Shown: piece by piece, positions 16,862 through 26,250 of the stretch
How positions within the stretch are numbered: the first letter of the stretch is position 1
Layout of the letters: each line of letters begins with the position of its first letter
Assembly: GCA_937957915.1 (NCBI GenBank)
Contig: CALGNZ010000022.1
Span: 33,501 to 97,500 of the forward strand
Source: an uncultured Granulosicoccaceae bacterium
Lineage (GTDB): Bacteria > Pseudomonadota > Gammaproteobacteria > Granulosicoccales > Granulosicoccaceae
Direction: 5' to 3'
Length of the DNA stretch: 64,000 bases
Translations under genes and position numbers: made by a program
Notes under the pieces: generated by a model
Told to the model about the DNA's origin: nothing
The model's database searches: none
The model's input: only the letters and a program-made list of their open reading frames with translations

Positions 16862-18208
16862 TTGATAAGCGGCCCTGATCGTCGCCCATGGCGTGCTGGC
16901 ATCGCAGGCCTGCTTATTACCGGCATGATCTTTCTGACGATTATCCAGGATATATTTCTCTCTGAGAGTGCTTCCAGTGCTAACTGGATTCCCGGTATTC
17001 TTGGATGGGTGGCTGCCGCTTTATTGATCGACCGGATAAAGCCCGCGCAAAGATGGCAAATCGCTGTAATTGCATTTATCGGATTGTTGATGCACTTTGC
17101 CGCTACGTTGCGTGGTGTCGAGATTGATGTCGGCAAAGTGGTTGGAATTAACGCAGGCCTGATTTCAATGATTGCGGCGGTTGGTTTTTTGCGGTTAGTG
17201 GTGAACCCCGGACTGGCAAACGAAAAGCTGCCGGTAGGTGGTACGGCGTATTATCGAACAATGATCGGGGTTTGGTTATTTGGTTCGGTGATAAACATAT
17301 CTGCACCGATTCTTTTTGCTGATCGCCTGGCTCGACGAGACGGTTTGAGTCGTTTAGCGTCACAATCGATAGTTCGGGTGTTTACCACCTGCTCGGGGTG
17401 GTCACCTTTTTTTGGTGGCATGGCGGTGGTGCTGACCTATGTACCGAATGTTAATCTTGGCCTGGTGATCTTGCTTTGTCTGCCGTTCTCATTGTTCGGG
17501 TTGGCATTGGTTTTGGCGGAAGCGAGTACGAGGTTCAGCTCTGAGCTATCTGTATTCCGTGGCTACCCAGTCCAGTTCTCCAGTTTGTGGGTTCCGGCAT
17601 TGCTCGCGGTGATAGTAATGTCTTTATCGTGGTGGATGCCATTGTGGTCTGTATTGACCCATATTTCACTGGGTGCGCTGATAGTGTCGATTTTCGGTCT
17701 CAAGTTGCAAATGAGTTGGGCGGATATGCGGCAGGCACTGGTAAAGCAGGTAACTGAACATGTGCCGGGTATGGTCAACGAGCTATCGTTGTTCTTGGTC
17801 GCCGGTGTTTTAGCGGCAGGATTGGCTAGTGTTCTGGCCAGTGATATTGAATGGGTTCCCGCGCAACATTTCGGTTTTGAGCAAGCAATACTACTGCTCG
17901 GCTTTATGGTGTTGCTTGCCATTATTGGCGTACATCCGGTTGTTACAGTATCTGGTGCAACTCCGCTGGTTCTAAACCTGAATCCTGATCCGGACCTGTT
18001 AGCTGTTGTGTACCTGCTTGCCTGGTCGCTTGGCACCTGCGCAAGTCCCTTGTCAGGAACTCATCTGGTGTTCCAGGGGCGGTATGGTATTTCCAGTTGG
18101 CTTGCAGCATCGCGAAACTGGCCGTTTGTAGCAGTGTTGTACATCGCGGCTATCCCCTTTTTACTATGGATTAGCGCACTGCTCTCAGAGAGGGCAATTA
18201 CAATGTAA
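16862..18208 (+). CDS. Polytopic membrane protein, transporter-like
   Basis: 448 residues with about 11-12 hydrophobic segments. Two similar Gly/Ser/Thr/Pro-rich re-entrant-type stretches occur: VFTTCSGWSPFFGG in the first half and GVHPVVTVSGATPLVLNLNPDP, then SLGTCASPLSGTHLVFQG, in the second. That pattern is typical of ion-transporter (IT) superfamily carriers such as NhaD/ArsB/SLC13 types, but I cannot assign a substrate. The only start compatible with an in-frame upstream stop at 16853 is the TTG at 16862 or something later; AAGG lies about 11 nt before it. Transcribed alone, convergent with the DUF882 gene. Confidence 0.82.
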   Translation: MISGPDRRPWRAGIAGLLITGMIFLTIIQDIFLSESASSANWIPGILGWVAAALLIDRIKPAQRWQIAVIAFIGLLMHFAATLRGVEIDVGKVVGINAGLISMIAAVGFLRLVVNPGLANEKLPVGGTAYYRTMIGVWLFGSVINISAPILFADRLARRDGLSRLASQSIVRVFTTCSGWSPFFGGMAVVLTYVPNVNLGLVILLCLPFSLFGLALVLAEASTRFSSELSVFRGYPVQFSSLWVPALLAVIVMSLSWWMPLWSVLTHISLGALIVSIFGLKLQMSWADMRQALVKQVTEHVPGMVNELSLFLVAGVLAAGLASVLASDIEWVPAQHFGFEQAILLLGFMVLLAIIGVHPVVTVSGATPLVLNLNPDPDLLAVVYLLAWSLGTCASPLSGTHLVFQGRYGISSWLAASRNWPFVAVLYIAAIPFLLWISALLSERAITM

Positions 18209-18233
18209 TGGAGGTGCTACTGCAGAGAGGACT

Positions 18234-18800
18234 CTACCAGTGTCGCCGGGGTCCGGTATCCAGATGTACAAAATCGGATTTTTCGTAATACCCAACGCCA
18301 CCAACTCGCAGGCTCATGCCTAAGTCTCTTATTAACCGGGTATCTATACCTTCTATTCGCAAATCGACTGCCTGACCCTTAATGTGGTAGCTGTTAGGAG
18401 CAACCCCCGGATTTGTCATTGCCAGTTTTCTGTTGGTCTCCTCTGATCGATAGCCGGAAATGACACTGATCGGGTGTTTGTTTTGCAATTTCGCATTGAC
18501 CAGATAAATCACCGAAAGCAATCTCGGATCTATTGGAATAATTCCCCCGGTCCTGTGATCTCGGAGCAGGTGATTAATTAGCTGAAGTCCGTCAACGTTG
18601 TAGTTTCCATTCTCCCAAAATACGGTATCAACATGCTCGGTTGTATGCAGGTTGTACAGGTTCAGTCGAAGTTCTGGATAGGATGACGCGGCCGCACTTG
18701 CCATAGCTGGAGCTAATGACAGACCAAGACCGGCAAGCAGAGTCTTGCGTCTTTGCCGATCGAAGCGAAGACATCTGTCTGAGGAGGTGTGGGAGGGCAT
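18234..18800 (-). CDS. Tat-exported DUF882/YcbK-like (peptidase M15-type) protein
   Basis: A YcbK-like member of the M15 (VanY/MepK-type) fold, predicted to act on peptidoglycan crosslinks. A twin-arginine signal is visible (RRKTLLAGLGLSLAPAMASA). The metal-site motifs SYHIKGQAVDLR (His, Asp) and DFVHLDTG (His) are present, with the substrate-site segment SGYRSEETNRKL between them. The E. coli homologue MepK cleaves 3-3 crosslinks. A GTG at 18815 is in frame; the ATG at 18800 leaves a normal Tat leader. Length (~188 residues) is typical. Confidence 0.92.
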   Translation of the reverse strand: MPSHTSSDRCLRFDRQRRKTLLAGLGLSLAPAMASAAASSYPELRLNLYNLHTTEHVDTVFWENGNYNVDGLQLINHLLRDHRTGGIIPIDPRLLSVIYLVNAKLQNKHPISVISGYRSEETNRKLAMTNPGVAPNSYHIKGQAVDLRIEGIDTRLIRDLGMSLRVGGVGYYEKSDFVHLDTGPRRHW

Positions 18801-18815
18801 GGATTCTGTCCGCAC

Positions 18816-19253
18816 AGCGTTGAGTGGCGCGATGCTACGGAACTTTCCGCTAATTTTCAGTGAACCGTTCTAATGTTTAAGGAATTATTCCTCAAATTGG
18901 GCGGAAAATGTTGAAAAACAATGTGGCAGGGCTTTTGTGCTTGGCGTTCACAAATGTTTTTCCCAAGTTCCGATTTGGCGGGCCTGACATTGTCTTTGAG
19001 GAATTTCCTCCAATAATTTCAATGAGGTAAGCAATGTTTCAATCCGCTTTGTTTAACCCCAAACTGCACTGCAGAGAGATTACCGCAAATAGTTGTTCAC
19101 ATTTAAATGACTTGCCTGCTGTATATTGACTTTCAGAAATCCTTAGCAACAAAGAATAGAAACAGCTGCGTGCAACGTTGGTCGCGTCTCTTGAATGGGA
19201 CAAAAGCAGAATTATATTCAGGAAGAAGCGGCGGTAACGCAGGAAGAAATATC
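18816..19253. promoter_or_regulatory. Intergenic region with two related palindromes
   Basis: Divergent region between the DUF882 gene and the ProQ-domain gene. It contains AGGAATTATTCCT at 18880-18892 and GAGGAATTTCCTC at 18998-19010, each a perfect inverted repeat about one central base and both in the context A/G-AGGAATT..TCCTC. They are candidate operator sites. No small gene is supported. Confidence 0.5.
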
Positions 19254-19769
19254 ATGAAAAAGAAATGGTCGTCAGACAAAGTACGCGTCGTCCAGAAATG
19301 GTTGATTGAACGCTGGCCAGAGATGTTTACACCTTCATCCGATTTGAAGCCTCTAAGCCTCAGCGTCTATAAAGACATCCTCGAGTGTCGTTCAGACAAC
19401 CCGGAACTTTCGGGTCGGGTACTACGAGAAGCGCTAAAGCGGCACACCACGAGTTACGGTTATCTGTACGGCATGCTGAAGTACAGTCACCGTTATAGCT
19501 TGACGGGTGAGCAGGCTGAGGTGATTGCACCCGAGCACAGAATCTGGGCAAGAAATACGCTCAAATTAAAGCAAAAAGTTGCTCAGAAAGTACGCAAGCA
19601 AAAAGGTCAGCAAGCGGTAACTACACGCGGCAATTCTAAACTGAGTGCGCGACCTTTAGGGACTTCCGTTCATGGCCGTACCATCCGTAAAGCCCCAGTC
19701 ATTCGGTACAAACAACCGAAAAGAAGGCAGATCGATACCTCACGCCCGCTGGATCTGCTAGCTGGCTGA
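19254..19769 (+). CDS. ProQ/FinO-domain RNA-binding protein
   Basis: A 171-residue protein with a ProQ/FinO domain at about residues 6-105: W-x-x-ERWPEMF, DLKPLSLSVYKDIL, LSGRVLREALKRHTTSYGYLYGML, RYSLTGEQAEVIAPEHR. It is followed by a basic tail rich in Lys and Arg. Such proteins bind structured RNAs and sRNAs as chaperones. The frame is open to 19107, but AGGAAG 7 nt before the ATG at 19254 and the domain start mark the real start. The long form ProQ has a C-terminal Tudor-like domain, absent here. A TOPRIM protein gene follows after 33-54 bp, so the two may be co-transcribed. Confidence 0.88.
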   Translation: MKKKWSSDKVRVVQKWLIERWPEMFTPSSDLKPLSLSVYKDILECRSDNPELSGRVLREALKRHTTSYGYLYGMLKYSHRYSLTGEQAEVIAPEHRIWARNTLKLKQKVAQKVRKQKGQQAVTTRGNSKLSARPLGTSVHGRTIRKAPVIRYKQPKRRQIDTSRPLDLLAG

Positions 19770-19802
19770 GTTTCGGTGTGACAGTCTGCTAAGCCGGGCG
19801 AC

Positions 19803-20444
19803 GTGCAGCGCTCCCGAACAGCTATGAGCGCAAGCCCATGTTATTTTGCCTGTAGGGCTGAACACTCAGCTGAGCTGTTCATTGTTGAAGGGAAGCATGC
19901 TGCGAACGCTGTTAATCGTGCTCGCGACAAAAGCAATCAGGCCGTGCTTGCGATGCAAGGTAAGGTGCCTAATGTTGTTAAAAATAATCTTCGGCAGCAG
20001 ATAGCCAGGAACGAGCACGTTAGACAACTGATATCGGTGCTTACATCGAAAGTTGATTCAGATGCTGTGCCTGTTCGCACGTTCAACCGGGTGCTAATCC
20101 TGAGCGACCCGGATGCTGACGGATTGCATGCTGCGATGCTGCTTGTTTGTTTGCTGGCTGAAGCGTTTCCGGATCTGGTACGCGAAGAGAGATTGCTGCT
20201 TTGTCGTTGTCCACTGTTTATGTTGGCATCAGATGAAGGGGAGTATTTTTTGGCCTACAGTGCACAAGAGATGAGGCGACGCCAGGATCAAGAGGGTCAC
20301 AGCTCAACCCGGGTGCAGCGTTTTAAGGGCGTGGCAAGTTTGCCTTTGGCGGTATTGCACAGCGCTTGCGTTGATCCGGTCAGCCGGTCAGCCAGGCTGT
20401 TGTCTGAGCCTGACTGTGCATTGATTAAGCAGCGATTGCTCTGA
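19803..20444 (+). CDS. Stand-alone gyrase/topo IV-type TOPRIM domain protein
   Basis: 213 residues that align by eye with only the TOPRIM segment of GyrB/ParE. LFIVEGKHAANAVNRARDK corresponds to the GyrB motif VEGDSAGGSAKQGRD (catalytic Glu29), AMQGKVPNV to PLKGKILNV, and ILSDPDADGLHAAMLL to the metal site D-x-D-x-DG (Asp102, 104, 106). QRFKGVASLP stands where GyrB has its KGLGEM-type motif. All metal ligands are kept, but there is no GHKL ATPase, transducer or GyrA-like part. A GTG at 19803 and an ATG at 19824 are possible starts; neither has a strong ribosome site. It sits behind the ProQ-domain gene. Whether it is a nuclease, an inhibitor of gyrase or a relic is unknown. Confidence 0.82.
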   Translation: MQRSRTAMSASPCYFACRAEHSAELFIVEGKHAANAVNRARDKSNQAVLAMQGKVPNVVKNNLRQQIARNEHVRQLISVLTSKVDSDAVPVRTFNRVLILSDPDADGLHAAMLLVCLLAEAFPDLVREERLLLCRCPLFMLASDEGEYFLAYSAQEMRRRQDQEGHSSTRVQRFKGVASLPLAVLHSACVDPVSRSARLLSEPDCALIKQRLL

Positions 20445-20465
20445 GGTACTGCGAGTAAGTAATGC

Positions 20466-20488
20466 CAGGCAACAAAAGCTGTTGCCTG
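20466..20488. terminator. Bidirectional hairpin between convergent genes
   Basis: A perfect 9-bp stem, CAGGCAACA / TGTTGCCTG, with an AAAGC loop, between the TOPRIM gene (stop at 20444) and the PilY1-like gene (stop at 20506). No good U-run on either side. Confidence 0.55.
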
Positions 20489-20505
20489 ACAATCAGAGAC
20501 CCGGG

Positions 20506-23500
20506 CTAGAAATCCGGGTATTCAGACCAGTATATTCGATCGGTTAAAGCACCAAGATCATGCTCCATCATCACGTGTGGTCCGGAGGATGTGGCTATAG
20601 CCAGCTTTTTGGTGATGTTACCGTTGTCATCGGTCGTCTTGGTTTCTACAAAGTAAGTCTGAACTGACGCGGGTAAACCTGAGCCCGGGACAAATTTGCC
20701 ACGATCAGTTTTGACGTAACTACCTTCTTCGTCATCACCCTGGCCGTCGAGATTCGCTACTGGTGTTGCATCCCAAAGATTAACTGCCCAGAAAACCCCT
20801 GCACCCAATTGCGGTTGGCAGCCACCGTTGTTGGCACTGGGGACATAGCTGGTAAACATCAATTGGTTGTTTAATGTCAAAGATGATCCCAGCACCTTTT
20901 CGCCACTACGCTCCATTTGCAACAACCATCCTGAGCTATCAGCCAGAGCCGCCTGTGCGGTAGCTTTCTCGGCTGCGGAGCCTTGGCCCAGCACATTGTC
21001 AGTTGCATCAAAAAGATCAGCCTCTTTGATGGATCTGTATGAGACAGTTGAGTCTGCCTCGTCATCGATGCCGTAACCCTTGTTCTCGTTTAGCTCATAC
21101 GGGTAGCGAACCAGATAAAAGCGGTCATCAATAGTTCTGTTTAACGGATGCGCCTGATACCCAGAGCCTATCCCGATATTCAGAACGAATTTTCCCTCTT
21201 TCAAGGTAAAAGTAATATCGGGTGAATGATAGAAACGGCGCGTTGAATCTGCATTGTCGTCGGTGCTCAGCTCCGCTATGACTCCTCCTGAAACCAGGCC
21301 AGCTTTAGCTGATGCGTTAGGGTCTATGTCAAAACGCCATAACTGACCACCCATGTCGCCAACGTAGAACTGTTCTATATGACCGTCTCCATCCCCATCG
21401 ATGACTTTAACCGCCGAAGGGATGCTGTAGTCCATCGCTGTGAATGTCTTGTTTGGCTGAGCATCGGTATGGCCGCCGCTCCACAGTTTTTCGCCAGTCG
21501 CAGCATCGACAATATAGATGACGCGCCCAACGGTATCTACCGAGCGGACAGTATTATCATCCTGATTTTCATCGTATCCGCCACCGAAGATCAGCACATC
21601 GCGGCTGGCACCCAAATATTTTATTTTGGCTACCACAGGTTTCGACCAGGTTTGCCCTAACTCGCTATATTCGCTGCTACCGCCTGTAATCTGAAACAAC
21701 AGTTTTGGGTCAGTTCTGGCGGATACATCCAATGCGTAATAGTTACGACCCCCTCGACGCATGCCGGCATACAGATACAGGTGATCCCCAGACTCAATGA
21801 TGCCATTGTTGTTGTTATCCTGTGTCCACACGGACATTGGCCCATCTAAACCATAAGGTTTTTTATTGGCCGGATTGTTGTCGAAAAGTATTTCCAGGTT
21901 GGGTAGCAATTCTTGTGGTATGAATGAAAAGACTTCTTTTCCATCTTCTCTATCAATAGCGTGAAGAAAACCCTCATTGGTTGCCATAAAGATAACCGAG
22001 ATTGGACTATCTGATGGGCCATCGTAAGTTACTATTTGTGGTTGTGAGTGCAGTGGATCGCCCATGTGCTGACGGGTGTCGTTGTACTGATCATCTCCGT
22101 CTTCATCGTCAACGTCTACACCCCGTGCCCAGCTTATCAGTAAATCGCGCTTATCTGCCTTATCAGCAGCAAGGCCCAGATGAGTGTATTTTAGATTGTC
22201 ATTTGTTACGGTAAACGCATTGCCTGTAGCTGTGAGATCGTTTCCACTTACGTTTGTATATACATTGCGAGTGTTGTGATCTATTTCATGAGCGGCACCA
22301 CCTTGAGATACATTGTTCCCATCAGCGCTATCAGACCAGTAGCTTTTGGCGCTTTCTTTAAAATTTCCGGTATTACTATCCATAGCGGGCTGGGAGGGTG
22401 TGCTTGCATCATACAAGGTAACCGGATCACCGTTCAGTTCGTAGCGTTTCAGGTTTCCAACCCATCGGGGCGTGCTCTTTGGCTGAAACAGAGCAAGATA
22501 CAAGTCGTTTCTGTGGGTAAGCTTTGAGAAACGATCTACGGTCACGCCCGGTGCGACGAATGTGGTGTTGACATCCTGAACGCCGTTAATAATGTTGGTC
22601 AAAGCATCACTGAGTTGACCAGCCGTATCAGCGGTGTAATAACCGCCTCCGCCAGCACTGGCCACGTCTTTTAGCCACTGAGTTGTAAAGTTGAATCCGA
22701 TGGTATGGGTGATTATTTTGTTGTCACCGTCGCGGAGGAATTCTGCAATCTCCTCACCGCAGGTTCCTCTATCGAATGATTGTTGATCGCAAGTTCCACC
22801 GGTCAGATTTTTTACTTCGGTGATTGCCCCGGAGTCCGCGGTAGGTTGGCCGTCAGTCAATAGGACAATATGATTTGTCTGACATTCGGATTCAATAGGG
22901 GTAATGTATTTTGCGGGTCCTGCTATCTCTTCTGTCGCGCAAAAATTTCCGTTGAGTGCACTGGTCAGACACTGTGGACTACGAATAGGATTGCCGCCGG
23001 TATAGCTTTCCTTGTGCGATATTCTGCCGTATTTCCCCCAGTACCAGGGGCTACCTTTGAATGAGTCATTGTAGTATCGAAATTTGCCATATTTGACATC
23101 GCCACCTTCGAAGTACCTCTTTGCCTCAAGCATGGCGCCAACCGTCGGTGTCCCGCCTTCCGGCAGCATATCGTTCAGTACGTGAATTATTTCTGAGCGT
23201 ACATCTGTAACCGGCCCATCAATCTGGTCAGAAGCCGTGCGTATCTGTGATTTAAATTTAATCTTTAGTGCTGGTGCCGTAGCTTCGCTTTTGTTGAAAG
23301 ACTTAAAGCTGCGTTCACCCCCTCCGCTTTTTGCTTCCAGCAGCAACATCATGTTGTTGTTTTCTGTCCAGTCAGCCCGATTCACGATTTGCTGAGTCAT
23401 ATCTTTCAACGACGGTGATAGCACAGTGTCGTTAATTGAAGTGGAGATATTACTCCATTGAACGGCAGGCGAGATCTTGGGGCGGTTGGAGAGATTGAAT

Positions 23501-24735
23501 TTGTTTGATCCAATGCTCGCAGCGTTTCCGGTATTTTCCAGTGCCATATTGACAGTAATATCGCCACTGTTAAATTGCGATCTTCCAATAGTGGCAGTCA
23601 GGGTAGCTTCAACGATTTCTGCATCTTTGGGTACTGCAACATCTCGGAAATACAGACCGGTTGAGTAATCGTTGTAGTAGTTGGAGTGATCGCGAATAAC
23701 AAGGTCTTGATAGCTTCGATACATAGTTCCATGCCTCCAGCTTTGGTTAGCTGTATTCTGCATGGCGTCATCGTTACCTGCGCCGACCTTGGCGATTACT
23801 GTCGTGGTTGAACAACCACCTGTTGACGGAATATCGGTCAGTTTGTATTCAACTCGAAGTACAGGGCCGTCCGCAGAACCGCTGTCGAATGCCGAGGCTA
23901 TGCGTGCACCGTTACCATTGACTATCATTGCAAGAGCATTTCCCCCGCACCAATCAGTCTTATTTACAATTTGCTGTACTAGTGTTGCCAGGTTGGGTGA
24001 TTCGTAAGTACTGTCGGCGCTCCAGTTCGGGATACTGTTCCAGGCAACACTGTTGTTTGTTCTCTGGCGGTTGCTAATTGAGTTGAAATTGTCATTAAAC
24101 GCCAACGAGTTATCGGTATTTTCAGCATGTATCGTCAGGCTGCTATATGAGTCGTAGTCACCTGGTGACGTAAAAGCTATACGTGCGTCAGTGATCGTTG
24201 CTCCCTGGGGAATGTCAAGTTCAGGGAATCTCAGGCCCACCCAACTTGCTCCTACAGGCACACCCGGCATCTGCATCAGCGTCAACTGTGTGTCTGTCAG
24301 GCTGACAGCGCCATTACCTGCTTCTATGGCATCGTCTGTACTGGCAGAGACTCGAGATTGTGCGGTGAATGTTGTGTCGTCATCACAGGGTTGACCATTG
24401 CATAACTGCTGATCGATAGGTCTGATGGGGTATATAACGCTGCCGCCGCTCTGAGAGTGGCTAAATCGCATTAAGCCTGCATTGATGTCAGTGGTGTTCT
24501 CCAGTACTGTAGTTAATGATGTTCTTAGACGCTCCAGGCGTGTTTTGCTGGTTCCATCGTAATCGCCCATTGACCCTGAGCCATCAAGGATAAAAAGAAC
24601 ATTGGGTTGTGTATCTTGGTTAGAGGCCTGTGAGAAGAAGATTTCGATGTCTTCGGCCCAAACAGGGTTGAAAATGACAAACGTTGCAAGTACCGCATTG
24701 AAGCATTGTCTGCATTTGGAAAGACAATTGACCAT
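20506..24735 (-). CDS. PilY1-like type IV pilus adhesin with split VWA domain
   Basis: About 1409 residues. A signal peptide ends near PVWAED. A von Willebrand A domain starts with the MIDAS motif DGSGSM, but its second half (PEGGTPTVGAMLEAKRYF and the LLTDGQPT strand) comes only about 450 residues later. In between lie two similar beta-sandwich modules, each ending with a QQIVN-x-x-DW segment. The C-terminal half is the PilC/PilY1 beta-propeller (GDPLHSQPQIV, VIFMATNEGFLHAID, YAGMRRGGRNYYALDV) with a calcium loop DNNNNGIIESGD. PilY1 proteins cap pili, control retraction and aid adhesion. A TTG at 24747 is in frame; the ATG at 24735 has GGGGA 7 nt upstream. No minor pilin genes are adjacent. 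Confidence 0.92.
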   Translation of the reverse strand: MVNCLSKCRQCFNAVLATFVIFNPVWAEDIEIFFSQASNQDTQPNVLFILDGSGSMGDYDGTSKTRLERLRTSLTTVLENTTDINAGLMRFSHSQSGGSVIYPIRPIDQQLCNGQPCDDDTTFTAQSRVSASTDDAIEAGNGAVSLTDTQLTLMQMPGVPVGASWVGLRFPELDIPQGATITDARIAFTSPGDYDSYSSLTIHAENTDNSLAFNDNFNSISNRQRTNNSVAWNSIPNWSADSTYESPNLATLVQQIVNKTDWCGGNALAMIVNGNGARIASAFDSGSADGPVLRVEYKLTDIPSTGGCSTTTVIAKVGAGNDDAMQNTANQSWRHGTMYRSYQDLVIRDHSNYYNDYSTGLYFRDVAVPKDAEIVEATLTATIGRSQFNSGDITVNMALENTGNAASIGSNKFNLSNRPKISPAVQWSNISTSINDTVLSPSLKDMTQQIVNRADWTENNNMMLLLEAKSGGGERSFKSFNKSEATAPALKIKFKSQIRTASDQIDGPVTDVRSEIIHVLNDMLPEGGTPTVGAMLEAKRYFEGGDVKYGKFRYYNDSFKGSPWYWGKYGRISHKESYTGGNPIRSPQCLTSALNGNFCATEEIAGPAKYITPIESECQTNHIVLLTDGQPTADSGAITEVKNLTGGTCDQQSFDRGTCGEEIAEFLRDGDNKIITHTIGFNFTTQWLKDVASAGGGGYYTADTAGQLSDALTNIINGVQDVNTTFVAPGVTVDRFSKLTHRNDLYLALFQPKSTPRWVGNLKRYELNGDPVTLYDASTPSQPAMDSNTGNFKESAKSYWSDSADGNNVSQGGAAHEIDHNTRNVYTNVSGNDLTATGNAFTVTNDNLKYTHLGLAADKADKRDLLISWARGVDVDDEDGDDQYNDTRQHMGDPLHSQPQIVTYDGPSDSPISVIFMATNEGFLHAIDREDGKEVFSFIPQELLPNLEILFDNNPANKKPYGLDGPMSVWTQDNNNNGIIESGDHLYLYAGMRRGGRNYYALDVSARTDPKLLFQITGGSSEYSELGQTWSKPVVAKIKYLGASRDVLIFGGGYDENQDDNTVRSVDTVGRVIYIVDAATGEKLWSGGHTDAQPNKTFTAMDYSIPSAVKVIDGDGDGHIEQFYVGDMGGQLWRFDIDPNASAKAGLVSGGVIAELSTDDNADSTRRFYHSPDITFTLKEGKFVLNIGIGSGYQAHPLNRTIDDRFYLVRYPYELNENKGYGIDDEADSTVSYRSIKEADLFDATDNVLGQGSAAEKATAQAALADSSGWLLQMERSGEKVLGSSLTLNNQLMFTSYVPSANNGGCQPQLGAGVFWAVNLWDATPVANLDGQGDDEEGSYVKTDRGKFVPGSGLPASVQTYFVETKTTDDNGNITKKLAIATSSGPHVMMEHDLGALTDRIYWSEYPDF

Positions 24736-25249
24736 TATTATCCCCAAAAAGATTATTCACGCTGCGAGAAGGCGGATTGAGCCGCTCTCATATGAATGAC
24801 TGCAACTATATTGGGCGATTGGAGAAATTCTTGAGTGTTATAGTGGCTAAGCTATGGCAAACGGGGGATTAATGTAAATTTTGTGCTTTGTGCACTGTCT
24901 GACAGGTGTGTGACACTCTAATGCGTCGCTACTACAGAGAGCACGCAGATCGACTCAATAAGTGGTAACGATCAACTGGCATCTGGTTGGGCCGATAATC
25001 GGTTGTGCTTAAGTATCTCCTGAATTGTTCAGGCCCACCTGTTGTTTCCGGTTAGCCAGGGGAGTCGGTTTGCTACGCATGTGTTGTCTGCGCTCGCCAG
25101 CGCCTGATGCGTGCGATGACCTTCCATTTGGATCGATTGCAGGAAACATGCATGGTCAACGCGTACTATCTGACCATTTGGGCAATCCTATTCGATTGGT
25201 TTGGATCACTGTTCTCTAATGATCCATTAACTGGCAAAATGTGGAAATT
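24736..25249. other. Intergenic region upstream of the PilY1-like gene
   Basis: About 510 bp. Both flanking genes run on the minus strand, so it should hold the end of the sco transcript and the promoter of the PilY1-like gene. I see a short palindrome, CCGAT-A-ATCGG, near 24992-25002 and no supported gene or clear promoter. Confidence 0.35.
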
Positions 25250-25894
25250 CTAGCTGTTTTGGCTATTGAAATAGTCTCTTAATTTTATATAGTCCTCTGC
25301 CAACAAATCGGCTTTTTGCGGAGGGGTGAATATGGCATGAACCTCTGCTTTTGGGTTTATTAGAATTATCGACGATGAGTGATCCACCAGATATTCTTTG
25401 GTGCTGCGATCTTTTGGTAGAGAATAAACAGCACTTACCTGTTTCGCAAAAGACGCAAGGTTATTTTCAGTACCAGTTGCCCCGGCAAAATTCTCATTAA
25501 AATATTTTACGTACTCCCGTAGTCGTTCAGGGCTATCTCGCTCTGGATCGACTGACACTAGCAAACCTTTTACATTGTTCGCTGCATCTTGTTCGGCCAG
25601 GCTTGCATACATCTGACTCATTATGTTTAGTGATATCGGGCAGGCGTCCGGGCAGTAAGTGTACCCAACATAGATAAATGTCCAGCCGCCAGAGAAGTAG
25701 TCTTCAGTTAATGGCTCATTATCTCCGCTGATTAACTCCACGGCAGTTAGTGCGATTGGGTCAGGAAATGCGAAGCCGGAAATTTCGGGTCGCGTGGCCT
25801 CGGATTGCCCTCCGGTATTGAGTAAAAAGCCAATTGCTGCCGCCGCTATACAGACAGTGACAATGAGCATTCTTGGGATTAGAGAGTTTTTCAT
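25250..25894 (-). CDS. SCO1/SenC/PrrC-type copper chaperone
   Basis: A membrane-anchored periplasmic thioredoxin-fold protein that delivers copper to the CuA site of cytochrome c oxidase or acts as a thiol oxidoreductase. The N-terminal anchor is MLIVTVCIAAAAIGFLL. The copper site is C-x3-C in YTYCPDACP (Cys81, Cys85), with the distal His in LVDHSSS (His172); both are needed and present. SVDPERDSPERLREY is the family signature. The frame is open to 26068, but the upstream residues do not look coding and the ATG at 25894 starts a proper anchor. No oxidase genes are next to it. Length is about 214 residues, normal for the family. Confidence 0.93.
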   Translation of the reverse strand: MKNSLIPRMLIVTVCIAAAAIGFLLNTGGQSEATRPEISGFAFPDPIALTAVELISGDNEPLTEDYFSGGWTFIYVGYTYCPDACPISLNIMSQMYASLAEQDAANNVKGLLVSVDPERDSPERLREYVKYFNENFAGATGTENNLASFAKQVSAVYSLPKDRSTKEYLVDHSSSIILINPKAEVHAIFTPPQKADLLAEDYIKLRDYFNSQNS

Positions 25895-26250
25895 GGGGTC
25901 AGTTGGATAGCAGTTGTTAGCAGTCGGTAAAATTGTGTACTTTGAAGGTGTACGGTTGCAGCGTTGAATCATTTTCAGGGGGCAGCGATATACAACCGGA
26001 CTACCTGTAAATATAACCGTTGCCAGGCTTTCGAGCTGATTTTTATTTTGTACCGATGATGCAATCACTTTTAGGTGATGATCGTTGTCGCAGTACTCTG
26101 CCAGCTACGGATCGAGGGGGGCAACGCAGAGACGAATAACGCCAGCCAAGGATGGCGCTTGATGAGGTCACTTACTGTGGGCTGGTGAGTTAGCAGGGCA
26201 CCTGCACGATGTCAGATGCCCCTTGCGTAAAGTGTTTTCAGATCCTGGTG
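25895..26250. other. Intergenic region, nothing recognised
   Basis: About 355 bp between the lipoprotein gene and the sco gene, both on the minus strand. I see no supported gene, repeat or clear promoter. Confidence 0.3.
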
